Of a stretch of 64,000 nucleotides of DNA, positions 1 to 7,601 are shown piece by piece. The translations under genes and the position numbers were made by a program. Under the pieces are notes generated by a model. The model made no database searches. It had not been told where the DNA came from and saw only the letters and a program-made list of their open reading frames with translations. Each line of letters begins with the position of its first letter. The first letter of the stretch is position 1. Origin of the DNA: Faucicola sp041855445 (GTDB lineage Bacteria; Pseudomonadota; Gammaproteobacteria; Pseudomonadales; Moraxellaceae); NCBI GenBank assembly GCA_041855445.1, contig JBHAEG010000007.1:1-64000 (forward strand), read 5' to 3'.

Positions 1-1
1 A

Positions 2-313
2 TTACATCTGTATATTTTGGTACTAGAGATGTTTTTGTGGGACAAACCTGCAGGTAAAAAGGCGTTTGGACACAATGATGAATTTGCCAAAACTACCAAA
101 GTACTGGCAATGAACCAAGGCTTATATAATGGCTTTTTATCAACAGGGCTTTTTTGGTCATTGCTGTCGGTTAATTTTGTGGCATTGGCGTACTTTTTCT
201 TGGGCTGTGTGGCTGTTGCAGGCGTATTTGGAGCGATGACTGCCAGTAAAAAAATCATCTTTTTTCAAACGGTGCCTGCGGTGATGGTAATGGGACTTGT
301 GGCGATGGCTTAA
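2..313 (+). CDS. DUF1304 family small membrane protein (5' end outside window)
   Basis: The reading frame is open from the first bases of the window, so the gene starts upstream and only about its last 103 codons are here. The residues just before the first TTG read LHLYI and continue into LVLEMFLW, which is the usual N-terminal signature of DUF1304 proteins (about 115-120 residues). Only about 10-15 residues are therefore missing. Two or three hydrophobic segments follow, consistent with a small multi-pass inner-membrane protein. The family has no established biochemical role. The last three codons lie inside the left arm of a terminator hairpin. Confidence 0.8.
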   Translation, partial: LHLYILVLEMFLWDKPAGKKAFGHNDEFAKTTKVLAMNQGLYNGFLSTGLFWSLLSVNFVALAYFFLGCVAVAGVFGAMTASKKIIFFQTVPAVMVMGLVAMA

Positions 314-337
314 ATTTACCTTTTAAGCCATCGCTTT
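302..337 (+). terminator. Rho-independent terminator overlapping the end of the DUF1304 gene
   Basis: A perfect 13-bp inverted repeat (302-314 with 322-334) and a 7-nt loop are followed by a short T run. The left arm begins inside the coding sequence and spans the stop codon, so the gene and its terminator share bases. Confidence 0.7.
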
Positions 338-680
338 AACTCATTTGTTACTTATATATTATTTAAGTTAAAATAATCATTACAAGTAACTTTGATATGT
401 TATAGCGTTGTGGATTTCTTTTTCTCTCAATATCCCAATATTTTATCGCTCTAGTTCTAATAAATTGCATAATAACAACCGCTTCATATTAACAAACTAT
501 AATTATCAGCTTTTATCATCGATGTTAATATATCTATAGATAATTTTTAATTTAAATATTGAATAATTCAAACTACCTGACTGCCAACCATAATTTATTG
601 AACTTTTTATCTAACTACTGGCTTAACTGATACAAACATTGCATAATAACCCGCAATTATTTTACAACTTAGGTGAAATT
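338..680. other. AT-rich intergenic stretch
   Basis: About 340 bp separate the DUF1304 terminator from the nuclease start. No convincing ORF, RNA gene or strong repeat is visible. It presumably holds the promoter of the downstream TatD-family gene, but no promoter hexamers stand out clearly. Confidence 0.5.
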
Positions 681-1466
681 ATGTTTACTGATACCCATTG
701 TCATTTAAATCGACTAAAACTTGATAAATATCAAGGTGATATCACCAAAGCATTACAAACAGCCAAACAAGCAAATGTACATCGTATTATGGCGATTATG
801 TGTAATTTTGATGAATACGATGATATTTATCAAATTATTCAACATCAAATTGATGGTTTAACTTTGGGCATGAGCGTTGGCGTTCACCCTTGTGAAGATA
901 CAACGACTCTTGATGCAGTCACTGTTGAAACCCTGACAACAATGGCGAGTCCTTCATATGTTTGGGCAATTGGTGAAACTGGTATGGATAGTTATTGGTC
1001 ACAAGACAAATATCACCAGCAAAAAAATAGCTTTATCAAACATATTCATGCTAGCCAACAACTGAAAAAACCTTTAATTGTGCATACTAGAGAGGCAAAG
1101 CATGATACGATAGATATTTTACAGGCAGAAAAAGCCGAACATGGGATAATACATTGTTTTACGGAAGATTATACCACCGCAAAAAAAGCGTTAGATTTGG
1201 GATTTTACATTTCATTATCGGGTGTTGTGACGTTTAAAACTGCTACGGAATTACAACAAGTTGCAAGAAAGTTACCAAAAGACCGAATTTTAATTGAAAC
1301 AGATAGTCCCTATCTTGCACCTGTACCCGTTCGAGGCAAACCAAATGAACCGGCTTTTGTGCCATATGTTGCTCAATTTTTAGCATCAATATACGACATG
1401 CCTGTCGAAACCTTTGCTAAGATTACTGAGCAAAATTTTGATAATTTATTAAATCAATATCATTAA
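681..1466 (+). CDS. TatD family metal-dependent hydrolase (YcfH-like deoxyribonuclease)
   Basis: This 261-residue protein has the full metal-binding layout of TatD-type TIM-barrel hydrolases. It shows TDTHCHL at the N-terminus, GVHP near residue 75, GETGMD near 105, the VHTRE stretch near 135, HCF near 160 and ETDSPYLAP near 215. The pattern and length match YcfH (265 residues in E. coli) more closely than TatD itself. The family consists of Mg-dependent 3'-5' exonucleases or D-amino-acyl processing enzymes, so the physiological substrate is not certain. I chose the ATG at 681 because AGGTGA sits just upstream and the sequence begins directly at the metal-binding strand. An upstream TTG at 639 would add 14 unconserved residues. 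The gene stands alone. Confidence 0.9.
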   Translation: MFTDTHCHLNRLKLDKYQGDITKALQTAKQANVHRIMAIMCNFDEYDDIYQIIQHQIDGLTLGMSVGVHPCEDTTTLDAVTVETLTTMASPSYVWAIGETGMDSYWSQDKYHQQKNSFIKHIHASQQLKKPLIVHTREAKHDTIDILQAEKAEHGIIHCFTEDYTTAKKALDLGFYISLSGVVTFKTATELQQVARKLPKDRILIETDSPYLAPVPVRGKPNEPAFVPYVAQFLASIYDMPVETFAKITEQNFDNLLNQYH

Positions 1467-1472
1467 ATAAAC

Positions 1473-1495
1473 AGCCTTTCTGTAAATGAAAGGCT
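1473..1495. terminator. Bidirectional terminator between convergent genes
   Basis: An 8-bp perfect stem (1473-1480 with 1488-1495) with a 7-nt loop lies between the converging TatD-family gene and the minus-strand gene ending at 1503. Confidence 0.6.
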
Positions 1496-1502
1496 TGATT
1501 AA

Positions 1503-1982
1503 TTATTGGTTTGATTGTTGTTCTTGCTGTCTTTTTTTGGCAGTTTGATAACATTCTTCGATATGGTCAAAGGCAATTTTTCTAAAAATCATATAGCCCA
1601 TCGTTGCCGAAACGATTTGCCCACCAAAAGGGATATATTTTGTGACTTGTTTGGCAACAATCCGACCGCCAAATCCTTGAATGGTTTTTTTTACAATCCC
1701 ACGAGTCGCCATTAAACCAAAAAACTCAAAGGCTCGGTCTTTGTAACGCTCAAATTGGCTATCATCAATCTGATGATTAGGTGCTTCTAGACCAAATTTT
1801 ACGCTAATTTCTGGTAATAATTTTGATAATAATGCTGTGTCAATGACTACATCTAAAAAGGTAATCGGAATTACAGCGACCCCAGCAGAGATTTTCGCTT
1901 GTTTTTTTACTAATTCTTCACATTCTTTCTTTACTTTATCAAGGTCTAATTGCGGGTCAATGCGGTTTGTACTATTTGTCAT
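1503..1982 (-). CDS. Uncharacterised protein with hydrophobic, glycine-rich membrane-associated segments
   Basis: I do not recognise this 159-residue protein with certainty. A basic and acidic N-terminal helix (about residues 10-30) leads into a hydrophobic stretch (about 33-58). Near residues 105-135 there is a second hydrophobic region of the form KYIPFGGQIVSATMGY, followed by an Arg/Lys/Gln-rich tail. The layout of two hydrophobic hairpins around a glycine-rich PxxG motif resembles DUF697/YcjF or EcsC-type membrane-associated proteins. The match is to layout, not to a confirmed motif. I place the start at the second ATG (1982) because AAGG is correctly spaced from it and abuts the first ATG. 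The gene is transcribed alone, divergent from recJ. Confidence 0.6.
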   Translation of the reverse strand: MTNSTNRIDPQLDLDKVKKECEELVKKQAKISAGVAVIPITFLDVVIDTALLSKLLPEISVKFGLEAPNHQIDDSQFERYKDRAFEFFGLMATRGIVKKTIQGFGGRIVAKQVTKYIPFGGQIVSATMGYMIFRKIAFDHIEECYQTAKKRQQEQQSNQ

Positions 1983-2140
1983 TGTCATGCCTTAAAAAAC
2001 TATCACTAAATTGATAAATTTTGCTAAACTGCACCTAAATTTTAGATAAGGTGTTTATGAGTGTATTTTAATTCGAAGTCTAAAAGGTTCAAGTTGTACT
2101 TTGTATCAAAATGCCCATAAATAATAAGGTTATGTAATTT

Positions 2141-3871
2141 ATGTTAAATTTAACCAAACGATATGATGGCGAATTACCAATTGGTTTACAGACATTTGCC
2201 ACACAAGAGCCTGTTCTCGCTCGGTTATTGGCAGGACGTGGGGTAAACTCATTAGATGAATTGAACGTTACGTTATCAGCCATGTTGCCTGCCAATGGTT
2301 TAAAAGGTTTGGTAGATGCTGTTAGTTTATTAGATTGGGCATTGGATAATCAACAAAAGATTTTAATTGTTGGGGATTTTGATTGCGATGGAGCGACTAG
2401 CACCGCATTGATGATGCGAGTTTTACAAGAAATGGGGGGTAAAGTAGAATTTTTAGTACCCGACCGTTTTAAATATGGTTATGGTTTAACGCCTGAAATT
2501 GTGCTATTAGGTATTGAATTGTATCAACCTGATGTCATTGTCACGGTGGATAATGGGATTTCTAGTCATGCAGGGGTTGATTTAGCTCGTCAGCATGGGG
2601 TGAAAGTCATTATTACTGACCATCATTTGACCTCAAAAGCCAAGCCTAATGCTGATGCAGTGGTCAATCCAAATCAGTTAGACTGCAATTTTGCCAGTAA
2701 AGCTCTGGTTGGAGTTGGTGTAGCATTTTATGTATTGGGGAATTTGGCAAAAGTACGGCGATTAGCAGGCAAGTCTAGCACAGAGGTTAGTCGTTATTTT
2801 GATTTAGTGGCATTAGGCACGGTTGCTGATGTTGGCGTATTTGACCAAAATAATCGCATTTTAGTTACTTATGGTTTGCAGGCAGTTCGCTCAGGGCGAT
2901 GTTGTGTGGGTATTCAGGCATTACTAAAACAAGCAGGAAGACCGTTAAATACGGTAAATGTTCAAGATTTTGGCTTTATTTTAGGACCTCGTATCAATGC
3001 TTCAGGACGTATGGACAATATGCGAATTGGTATTGAGTGCTTATTGACTGATGATATGGCAGTGGCGGAAAAACTTGCCTATCAACTTAACCAGTTAAAT
3101 ACTGAACGCCGTCAAGTTGAGCAGGCAATGAAACAACAAGCCGATGATTATTTACAAAACTTGGCAATTACTGATATCCAGACAAAACGTGGTATTGTGT
3201 TATATCAAGATGATTGGCATCAAGGAGTTATTGGTATTGTCGCAGGACGTTTAAAAGAAAAATATCATCGCCCTGTGATTGTATTTGCTCCAGCTGATAA
3301 TGAAAAAACCACAAATGATGATTTTATTAAAGGGTCAGCTCGTTCAATTCAAGGTATTCATATTCGAGATATGATTGAGGCGGTGGCGGAACGTTATCCA
3401 GAATTAATCAGTCATTTTGGTGGTCATGCAATGGCTGGTGGATTGACGATTTTGCGTAAAAATTTTTCGGCATTTGCTCAAGCATTTCAAGAAGTTTTAG
3501 CTCAAATTGATGAAAATATTTTTATTGAACAACAGCTTACTGATGGTCAATTATCATCAGAAAACTTAAATATCATGTTTGCCCAACGTTTACAAAATTT
3601 TAGTATTTGGGGACATGGATTTTTTCCACCAATTTTTGACAATGTATTTTATGTCATTAATCATCGCATCTTAAAAGATAAACACCTAAAATTAACTTTA
3701 CAATTTGCTGGTGTCAGCGAAACGATTGATGCCATTTGGTTTAATTATCATCAACAAAGCTGGCAAGCTAACGCCAAACATGTCCATATTTTATTTGAAT
3801 TAGCAATAAACGAATGGCAAGACACTCAACGATTACAATTAATGATTAAAAATCTAGCAATTGTTGATTAA
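2141..3871 (+). CDS. recJ: Single-stranded-DNA-specific 5'-3' exonuclease RecJ
   Basis: The 576-residue length matches RecJ (577 in E. coli). The DHH phosphoesterase motifs are present in order: DFDCDGATST near residue 79, TVDNGISS near 130, TDHH near 158, and a later DVGVFDQ near 230. The DHHA1 signature SHFGGHAMAGG lies near residue 425, and the OB-like C-terminal domain is present. RecJ degrades single-stranded DNA 5'-3' with Mn2+ or Mg2+ and acts in RecFOR recombination, mismatch repair and base-excision repair. Motif I carries Cys at a position that is usually Ala or Val, a mild variation. The stop codon overlaps by 4 bp the stop of the convergent TRIC-family gene. Confidence 0.95.
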   Translation: MLNLTKRYDGELPIGLQTFATQEPVLARLLAGRGVNSLDELNVTLSAMLPANGLKGLVDAVSLLDWALDNQQKILIVGDFDCDGATSTALMMRVLQEMGGKVEFLVPDRFKYGYGLTPEIVLLGIELYQPDVIVTVDNGISSHAGVDLARQHGVKVIITDHHLTSKAKPNADAVVNPNQLDCNFASKALVGVGVAFYVLGNLAKVRRLAGKSSTEVSRYFDLVALGTVADVGVFDQNNRILVTYGLQAVRSGRCCVGIQALLKQAGRPLNTVNVQDFGFILGPRINASGRMDNMRIGIECLLTDDMAVAEKLAYQLNQLNTERRQVEQAMKQQADDYLQNLAITDIQTKRGIVLYQDDWHQGVIGIVAGRLKEKYHRPVIVFAPADNEKTTNDDFIKGSARSIQGIHIRDMIEAVAERYPELISHFGGHAMAGGLTILRKNFSAFAQAFQEVLAQIDENIFIEQQLTDGQLSSENLNIMFAQRLQNFSIWGHGFFPPIFDNVFYVINHRILKDKHLKLTLQFAGVSETIDAIWFNYHQQSWQANAKHVHILFELAINEWQDTQRLQLMIKNLAIVD

Positions 3872-4488
3872 TGACGCAAACGAATTGAGGGTAAATGCCA
3901 ATTAAAATACACAGCTAACATACGAATAGTAAAAACCACTAACATGGTCATAATATCGGCAAGCCAGCCAATCACTGATAAATGTTGCAACAGAAAATAT
4001 AACAATGCTCCAACAATTGAAGCCGTAATATAAATTTCTCGTTGCAACACTAATGGAATTTCATTGCAAATAATATCCCGTGTCATTCCACCAACAATAC
4101 TTGTTGCAATACCCATTAAAATTGCTACAGGATAATTTGCACCGTAGCTTAAAGCAACCTTTAGCCCAATTAACGTAAATGCAGATAAACCAATTGCATC
4201 AGTCAATTTTAACCAACGTCCAACACGTTCAGTCTCATTAAAAAATGCCTGAAAAATTAATGAAGTAACGGTAATCACCACTAAAAAATTCATATCTACC
4301 ATCCAAAAAATCGGATGACGATTTAACAAAACATCTCTTAGCGTACCACCACCAATCGCATTCACCATCGCTACCAAAATACAACCCATCAAATCAAAAT
4401 TTTTAGCTCGTGCCAATAACGTTCCCGATACGCTACAGGCGATAATGCCAATCATATCAAATAGATAGATAATATTACTTGTGTCCAT
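3868..4488 (-). CDS. TRIC/YadS-YicG (UPF0126) family cation channel protein
   Basis: The 206-residue protein is almost entirely hydrophobic. It has two repeats of three membrane segments, each carrying the conserved glycine-rich helix: the first reads NAIGGGTLRDVL near residue 42, the second SIVGGMTRDI near 130. This duplicated GGG/TxRD signature defines the UPF0126 family, whose members form trimeric K+-permeable channels homologous to eukaryotic TRIC. The substrate here is inferred from the family. The start lies 3 bp after the upstream exporter's stop, so the two genes, with queE, probably form one operon (queE, exporter, channel). Confidence 0.85.
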   Translation of the reverse strand: MDTSNIIYLFDMIGIIACSVSGTLLARAKNFDLMGCILVAMVNAIGGGTLRDVLLNRHPIFWMVDMNFLVVITVTSLIFQAFFNETERVGRWLKLTDAIGLSAFTLIGLKVALSYGANYPVAILMGIATSIVGGMTRDIICNEIPLVLQREIYITASIVGALLYFLLQHLSVIGWLADIMTMLVVFTIRMLAVYFNWHLPSIRLRH

Positions 4489-4491
4489 AAA

Positions 4492-5481
4492 TCATGCCGT
4501 TTGTCGTGCAAATAAAACTAAGCCAACCACAATTAGCCCAATACCAAGCCAACTCAATAACGAAGGGGCAGGTGTATTTAATAACCACATACCACCAACT
4601 AACGCAAAAATAATCTCGCTTGCCTGAGTCGCATCGACCCCAGCCACTTCATGCGATTGACGGGCATGACCTCGAGCATACAAAAATAAACTCGTTGCAA
4701 TGACTCCAGCAAATAATGCCACAAAAAATGTATTTAACAGCTGTGAGCCACTTGGTAAATCAGGACGAATAAATAGCCACAACACCAACCATAACGGCAT
4801 AGACCCTGTCGTTAATAACCAAACTTTATGAAAAGGATTTTGTAATAATGGCGATTTAATTAATGGAATTTTAGCAATTTGCCGTTCTCGCCATGACACA
4901 CCAGAAACAACATGAACCTGACTTGCCTGCCAAACCAACTGATTACCAATTGGAAAACAAAATCCCGCCAACAATGCAGGTAATGCCCCAAACAACAAGG
5001 TATCTATTAATGGCAATGAATTAGGTTTAGCATGTAGCCCCTCCCCAATATTTGCCATCACCACCCCGACAAAAATCATCACTGAATAAAAAATAACTGC
5101 CGAACTAAAACGTTGCCCAAAAAACGCTAACACAAACAAACTTGCCACGACTGTAAACTGAAACGTTGCCGCAATGACCCAACCTGACGCATAATCTGCC
5201 CCAAAACACAAAAACGCATAAAATCCGCCAAAGCCAACCCCACCAGCCACACACCAAAACCGCCAATGTTGCAAAAATAACTGACACAAGCCAATTAAAT
5301 TAGTAAACTTTCCCCGACTTTGAAGCACAATCATCAAAGATAGCAACAACCACATAAATAAATAACGTAAACTTGCCGACCAAAACCAATGCCCACCCGA
5401 CACACTCATTAACTCGTTTAATACAAATGTTGTGCTAAAAAAACCCCCAGCTAACAACCCTAAAACTATCAATTTGACCAC
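4492..5481 (-). CDS. Putative multidrug resistance efflux transporter (EmrE/EamA-like, PF13536 type)
   Basis: This is a roughly 330-residue integral membrane protein with about ten hydrophobic segments, in the drug/metabolite transporter superfamily. The N-terminal helix with STTFVLNELMS and the following WFWSASLRY motif are typical of the single-chain, duplicated EmrE-like group. I chose the GTG at 5481 because AAAGGG lies nine bases upstream and the codon begins just after the queE stop. The longer frame opens with a TTG at 5508, overlaps queE by 25 bp and lacks a ribosome site. The substrate cannot be read from sequence. Co-transcription with queE is likely. Confidence 0.7.
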   Translation of the reverse strand: MVKLIVLGLLAGGFFSTTFVLNELMSVSGGHWFWSASLRYLFMWLLLSLMIVLQSRGKFTNLIGLCQLFLQHWRFWCVAGGVGFGGFYAFLCFGADYASGWVIAATFQFTVVASLFVLAFFGQRFSSAVIFYSVMIFVGVVMANIGEGLHAKPNSLPLIDTLLFGALPALLAGFCFPIGNQLVWQASQVHVVSGVSWRERQIAKIPLIKSPLLQNPFHKVWLLTTGSMPLWLVLWLFIRPDLPSGSQLLNTFFVALFAGVIATSLFLYARGHARQSHEVAGVDATQASEIIFALVGGMWLLNTPAPSLLSWLGIGLIVVGLVLFARQTA

Positions 5482-5483
5482 AA

Positions 5484-6197
5484 CTACTTGCCCTTTGCGT
5501 CTGCCCAAATAATTTTATGCAATTGTAACTGAAAACGTACAGGCAAACCATCGACCAAAATCCACTCTGCTAACTGTTGAGCCAGCATAGGCACATCATT
5601 TTTTTTATCCTCAACACAAAACATAGGGGAAAACCACACGACCGCAACTTTTTTATCCAGCTGATATTCTAAAACTTTTTCCTTCGCCCAGTCATAATCT
5701 TCACGATTTGCAATCACCAATTTTAACTGGTCATATGTTGTTAAATACGCCAAATTTTCCCATAAATTTTTTTCAACCTCGCCCGAACTTGGGGTTTTTA
5801 AATCCATCACCTTTGATACCTGTACAGGAACATCTTTTACTGACAATGCCCCTGCCGTTTCAAGTGACACCTCATAGCCTTGTTCAAGTAACAAATTCAT
5901 TAATGCAATTGCATTTGGTTGAGCCAACGGTTCACCACCTGTCACACATACACGTTTACAAGGAAACTGGGTAATATAAGTTAAAATATCTGCCAACGCC
6001 CAACGTTCCCCACCTGAAAAAGAATATGTTGTATCACAATACACACAACGTAAAGGACAGCCTGTTAAACGAATAAAAATCGTTGGCAATCCTGACGTTA
6101 ATGCCTCACCTTGTAATGAATAAAAAATTTCAGTCAAGCGAAGTCCAGCCAAAGGGTCAGTCACAGGAATAAGTGTATTGCGTAAAGTTGTGGTCAT
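5484..6197 (-). CDS. queE: 7-carboxy-7-deazaguanine synthase QueE
   Basis: This 237-residue radical SAM enzyme converts 6-carboxy-tetrahydropterin to 7-carboxy-7-deazaguanine in queuosine (preQ0) synthesis. It carries IFYSLQGEA near the N-terminus, the CxxxCxxC cluster motif within CPLRCVYCDT (about residues 47-56), and CVTGGEPLAQ near 84. These are the usual QueE landmarks. Other queuosine genes (queC, queD) are not in this window. The gene heads a leftward group with the exporter and the TRIC channel. No strong Shine-Dalgarno sequence is visible before the ATG at 6197. Confidence 0.93.
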   Translation of the reverse strand: MTTTLRNTLIPVTDPLAGLRLTEIFYSLQGEALTSGLPTIFIRLTGCPLRCVYCDTTYSFSGGERWALADILTYITQFPCKRVCVTGGEPLAQPNAIALMNLLLEQGYEVSLETAGALSVKDVPVQVSKVMDLKTPSSGEVEKNLWENLAYLTTYDQLKLVIANREDYDWAKEKVLEYQLDKKVAVVWFSPMFCVEDKKNDVPMLAQQLAEWILVDGLPVRFQLQLHKIIWADAKGK

Positions 6198-6252
6198 GGT
6201 CGTGATATGTCATTGTTAAGAAAAGAAATTTTATGATGGCACATACAACAAA

Positions 6253-6281
6253 AAAGCCTTTCTTTGATATAGAAAGGCTTT
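6253..6281 (-). terminator. Terminator downstream of the tRNA-Leu gene
   Basis: An 11-bp perfect stem (6253-6263 with 6271-6281) with a 7-nt loop is followed on the minus strand by a run of T. It lies 9 bp after the tRNA-Leu CCA end and separates it from queE. Confidence 0.8.
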
Positions 6282-6289
6282 CGGATATA

Positions 6290-6376
6290 TGGTGCCCGGG
6301 GCCGGACTTGAACCGGCACGCTATTTCTAGCGAGGGATTTTAAATCCCTTGTGTCTACCAATTTCACCACCCGGGC
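6290..6376 (-). tRNA. tRNA-Leu(UAA)
   Basis: The minus strand folds as a class II tRNA of 87 nt including an encoded CCA (6290-6292). The acceptor stem is GCCCGGG/CCCGGGC with discriminator A. The anticodon stem-loop centres on TTTAAAA, giving anticodon UAA. A long variable arm (CGCTAGAAATAGCG) and a normal T arm are present. The sequence closely follows E. coli tRNA-Leu(UAA). Confidence 0.97.
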
Positions 6377-6497
6377 TGGGTAGTCGTCATCATCAGCTTA
6401 GATGACGTTGGAAGTGGTTGCTATTATAACCGTTTTTTTTAACTTTGCAAGTACTTTTTTAAAAATTTTTTATTTTCATCTCAGTTTGCAAAATTAA

Positions 6498-6571
6498 TGG
6501 AGGCTGAGGTCGGAATCGAACCGGCGTACACGGAGTTGCAGTCCGCTGCATGACCACTCTGCCACCCAGCC
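6498..6571 (-). tRNA. tRNA-Cys(GCA)
   Basis: The minus strand gives a 74-nt tRNA with encoded CCA (6498-6500) and U73, the discriminator characteristic of tRNA-Cys. The anticodon loop CTGCAAC gives anticodon GCA. The acceptor stem pairs GGCTGGG with CTCAGCC, with one G-U pair. It lies 121 bp upstream of tRNA-Leu in the same direction, so the two may share a transcript. Confidence 0.97.
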
Positions 6572-6724
6572 ACCTAAGGACTGCTATAATAGCAAATATT
6601 TTTAAAAATGCAAGCACTTTTTATTGATTAATATAAAAATTGCTGATTGTTACAGATTTATCCCAAGTTTTAATGAAAAATCGGGTAGAATATCGATTTT
6701 AACATTAGCTTAAAGGAAAACACC

Positions 6725-7573
6725 ATGACTGCCATTATTTTAGACGGTAAAGCATATGCCAGTGAAATGGAAAATGAATTAAAACAGCGAGTGACTACAT
6801 TAAAAGAAAAAACGGGACGTACACCCATTTTAGCCACGATTTTAGTTGGTGAAGACCCAGCATCAGCAACTTATGTCAAAATGAAAGGCAACGCCTGTCG
6901 CCGTGTTGGTATGAATTCACTTAAAGTTGAAATGCCAGCCACAACCACCACCGAAGAGCTATTAGCAAAAATCGCCGAGCTAAACGCAAACCCTGATGTA
7001 CATGGTATTTTACTGCAACACCCTGTCCCAAAACAAATCAATGAACGGGCTTGTTTTGATGCGATTGCTTTGGCAAAAGATGTTGATGGTGTGACTTGTT
7101 TAGGCTTTGGTAATATGAGTATGGGCGAACCTGCATATGGCTCATGTACACCACAAGGGATTATGTATCTACTTGAAAAATATAATATTGAATTAGCAGG
7201 TAAACATGCTGTCGTTGTTGGACGTAGTGCAATTTTGGGTAAACCGATGGCAATGATGTTATTAAATGCAAACTGTACTGTAACGATTTGCCATTCAAAA
7301 ACCCAAAATCTCGCCGAGCATGTTAAACAAGCAGATATTGTCGTTGGGGCTGTTGGCGTGCCTGAGTTAATTAAAAAAGACTGGATTAAGCAAGGGGCTG
7401 TTGTCGTTGATGCTGGTTTCCACCCAACAGAAACGGGGGGAGTTGGTGACATTGAATTAACTGGTATTGAAGATATTGCTAGTGCTTATACGCCTGTACC
7501 AGGTGGAGTAGGTCCAATGACCATTAATACATTAATTCGTCAAACTGTCGAAGCTGGCGAAAAAGATTGTTAA
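6725..7573 (+). CDS. folD: Bifunctional methylenetetrahydrofolate dehydrogenase/cyclohydrolase FolD
   Basis: The 282-residue protein oxidises 5,10-methylene-THF to methenyl-THF with NADP+ and hydrolyses it to 10-formyl-THF, feeding purine and fMet synthesis. Landmarks are VGEDPASATYVKMKGNAC (about residues 39-56) with the catalytic Tyr-xxx-Lys, HGILLQHPVP near 97, DVDGVT near 121, and VVGRSAILGKPMAMML near 164. The C-terminal TPVPGGVGPMTI is also present. AAAGGA precedes the ATG. A 193-codon frame on the opposite strand inside this gene is a shadow. The lipoprotein hydrolase gene follows after about 25 bp and may be co-transcribed. Confidence 0.97.
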   Translation: MTAIILDGKAYASEMENELKQRVTTLKEKTGRTPILATILVGEDPASATYVKMKGNACRRVGMNSLKVEMPATTTTEELLAKIAELNANPDVHGILLQHPVPKQINERACFDAIALAKDVDGVTCLGFGNMSMGEPAYGSCTPQGIMYLLEKYNIELAGKHAVVVGRSAILGKPMAMMLLNANCTVTICHSKTQNLAEHVKQADIVVGAVGVPELIKKDWIKQGAVVVDAGFHPTETGGVGDIELTGIEDIASAYTPVPGGVGPMTINTLIRQTVEAGEKDC

Positions 7574-7601
7574 TTTTTATTAATCAAAAGTATATACAGT
7601 G

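Noticed and set aside
6871..7452. 193-codon open frame on the minus strand inside folD
   Set aside because: It lies wholly antisense to a complete, highly conserved folD; its translation is rich in Ser, Pro and Thr with no domain and no ribosome site.
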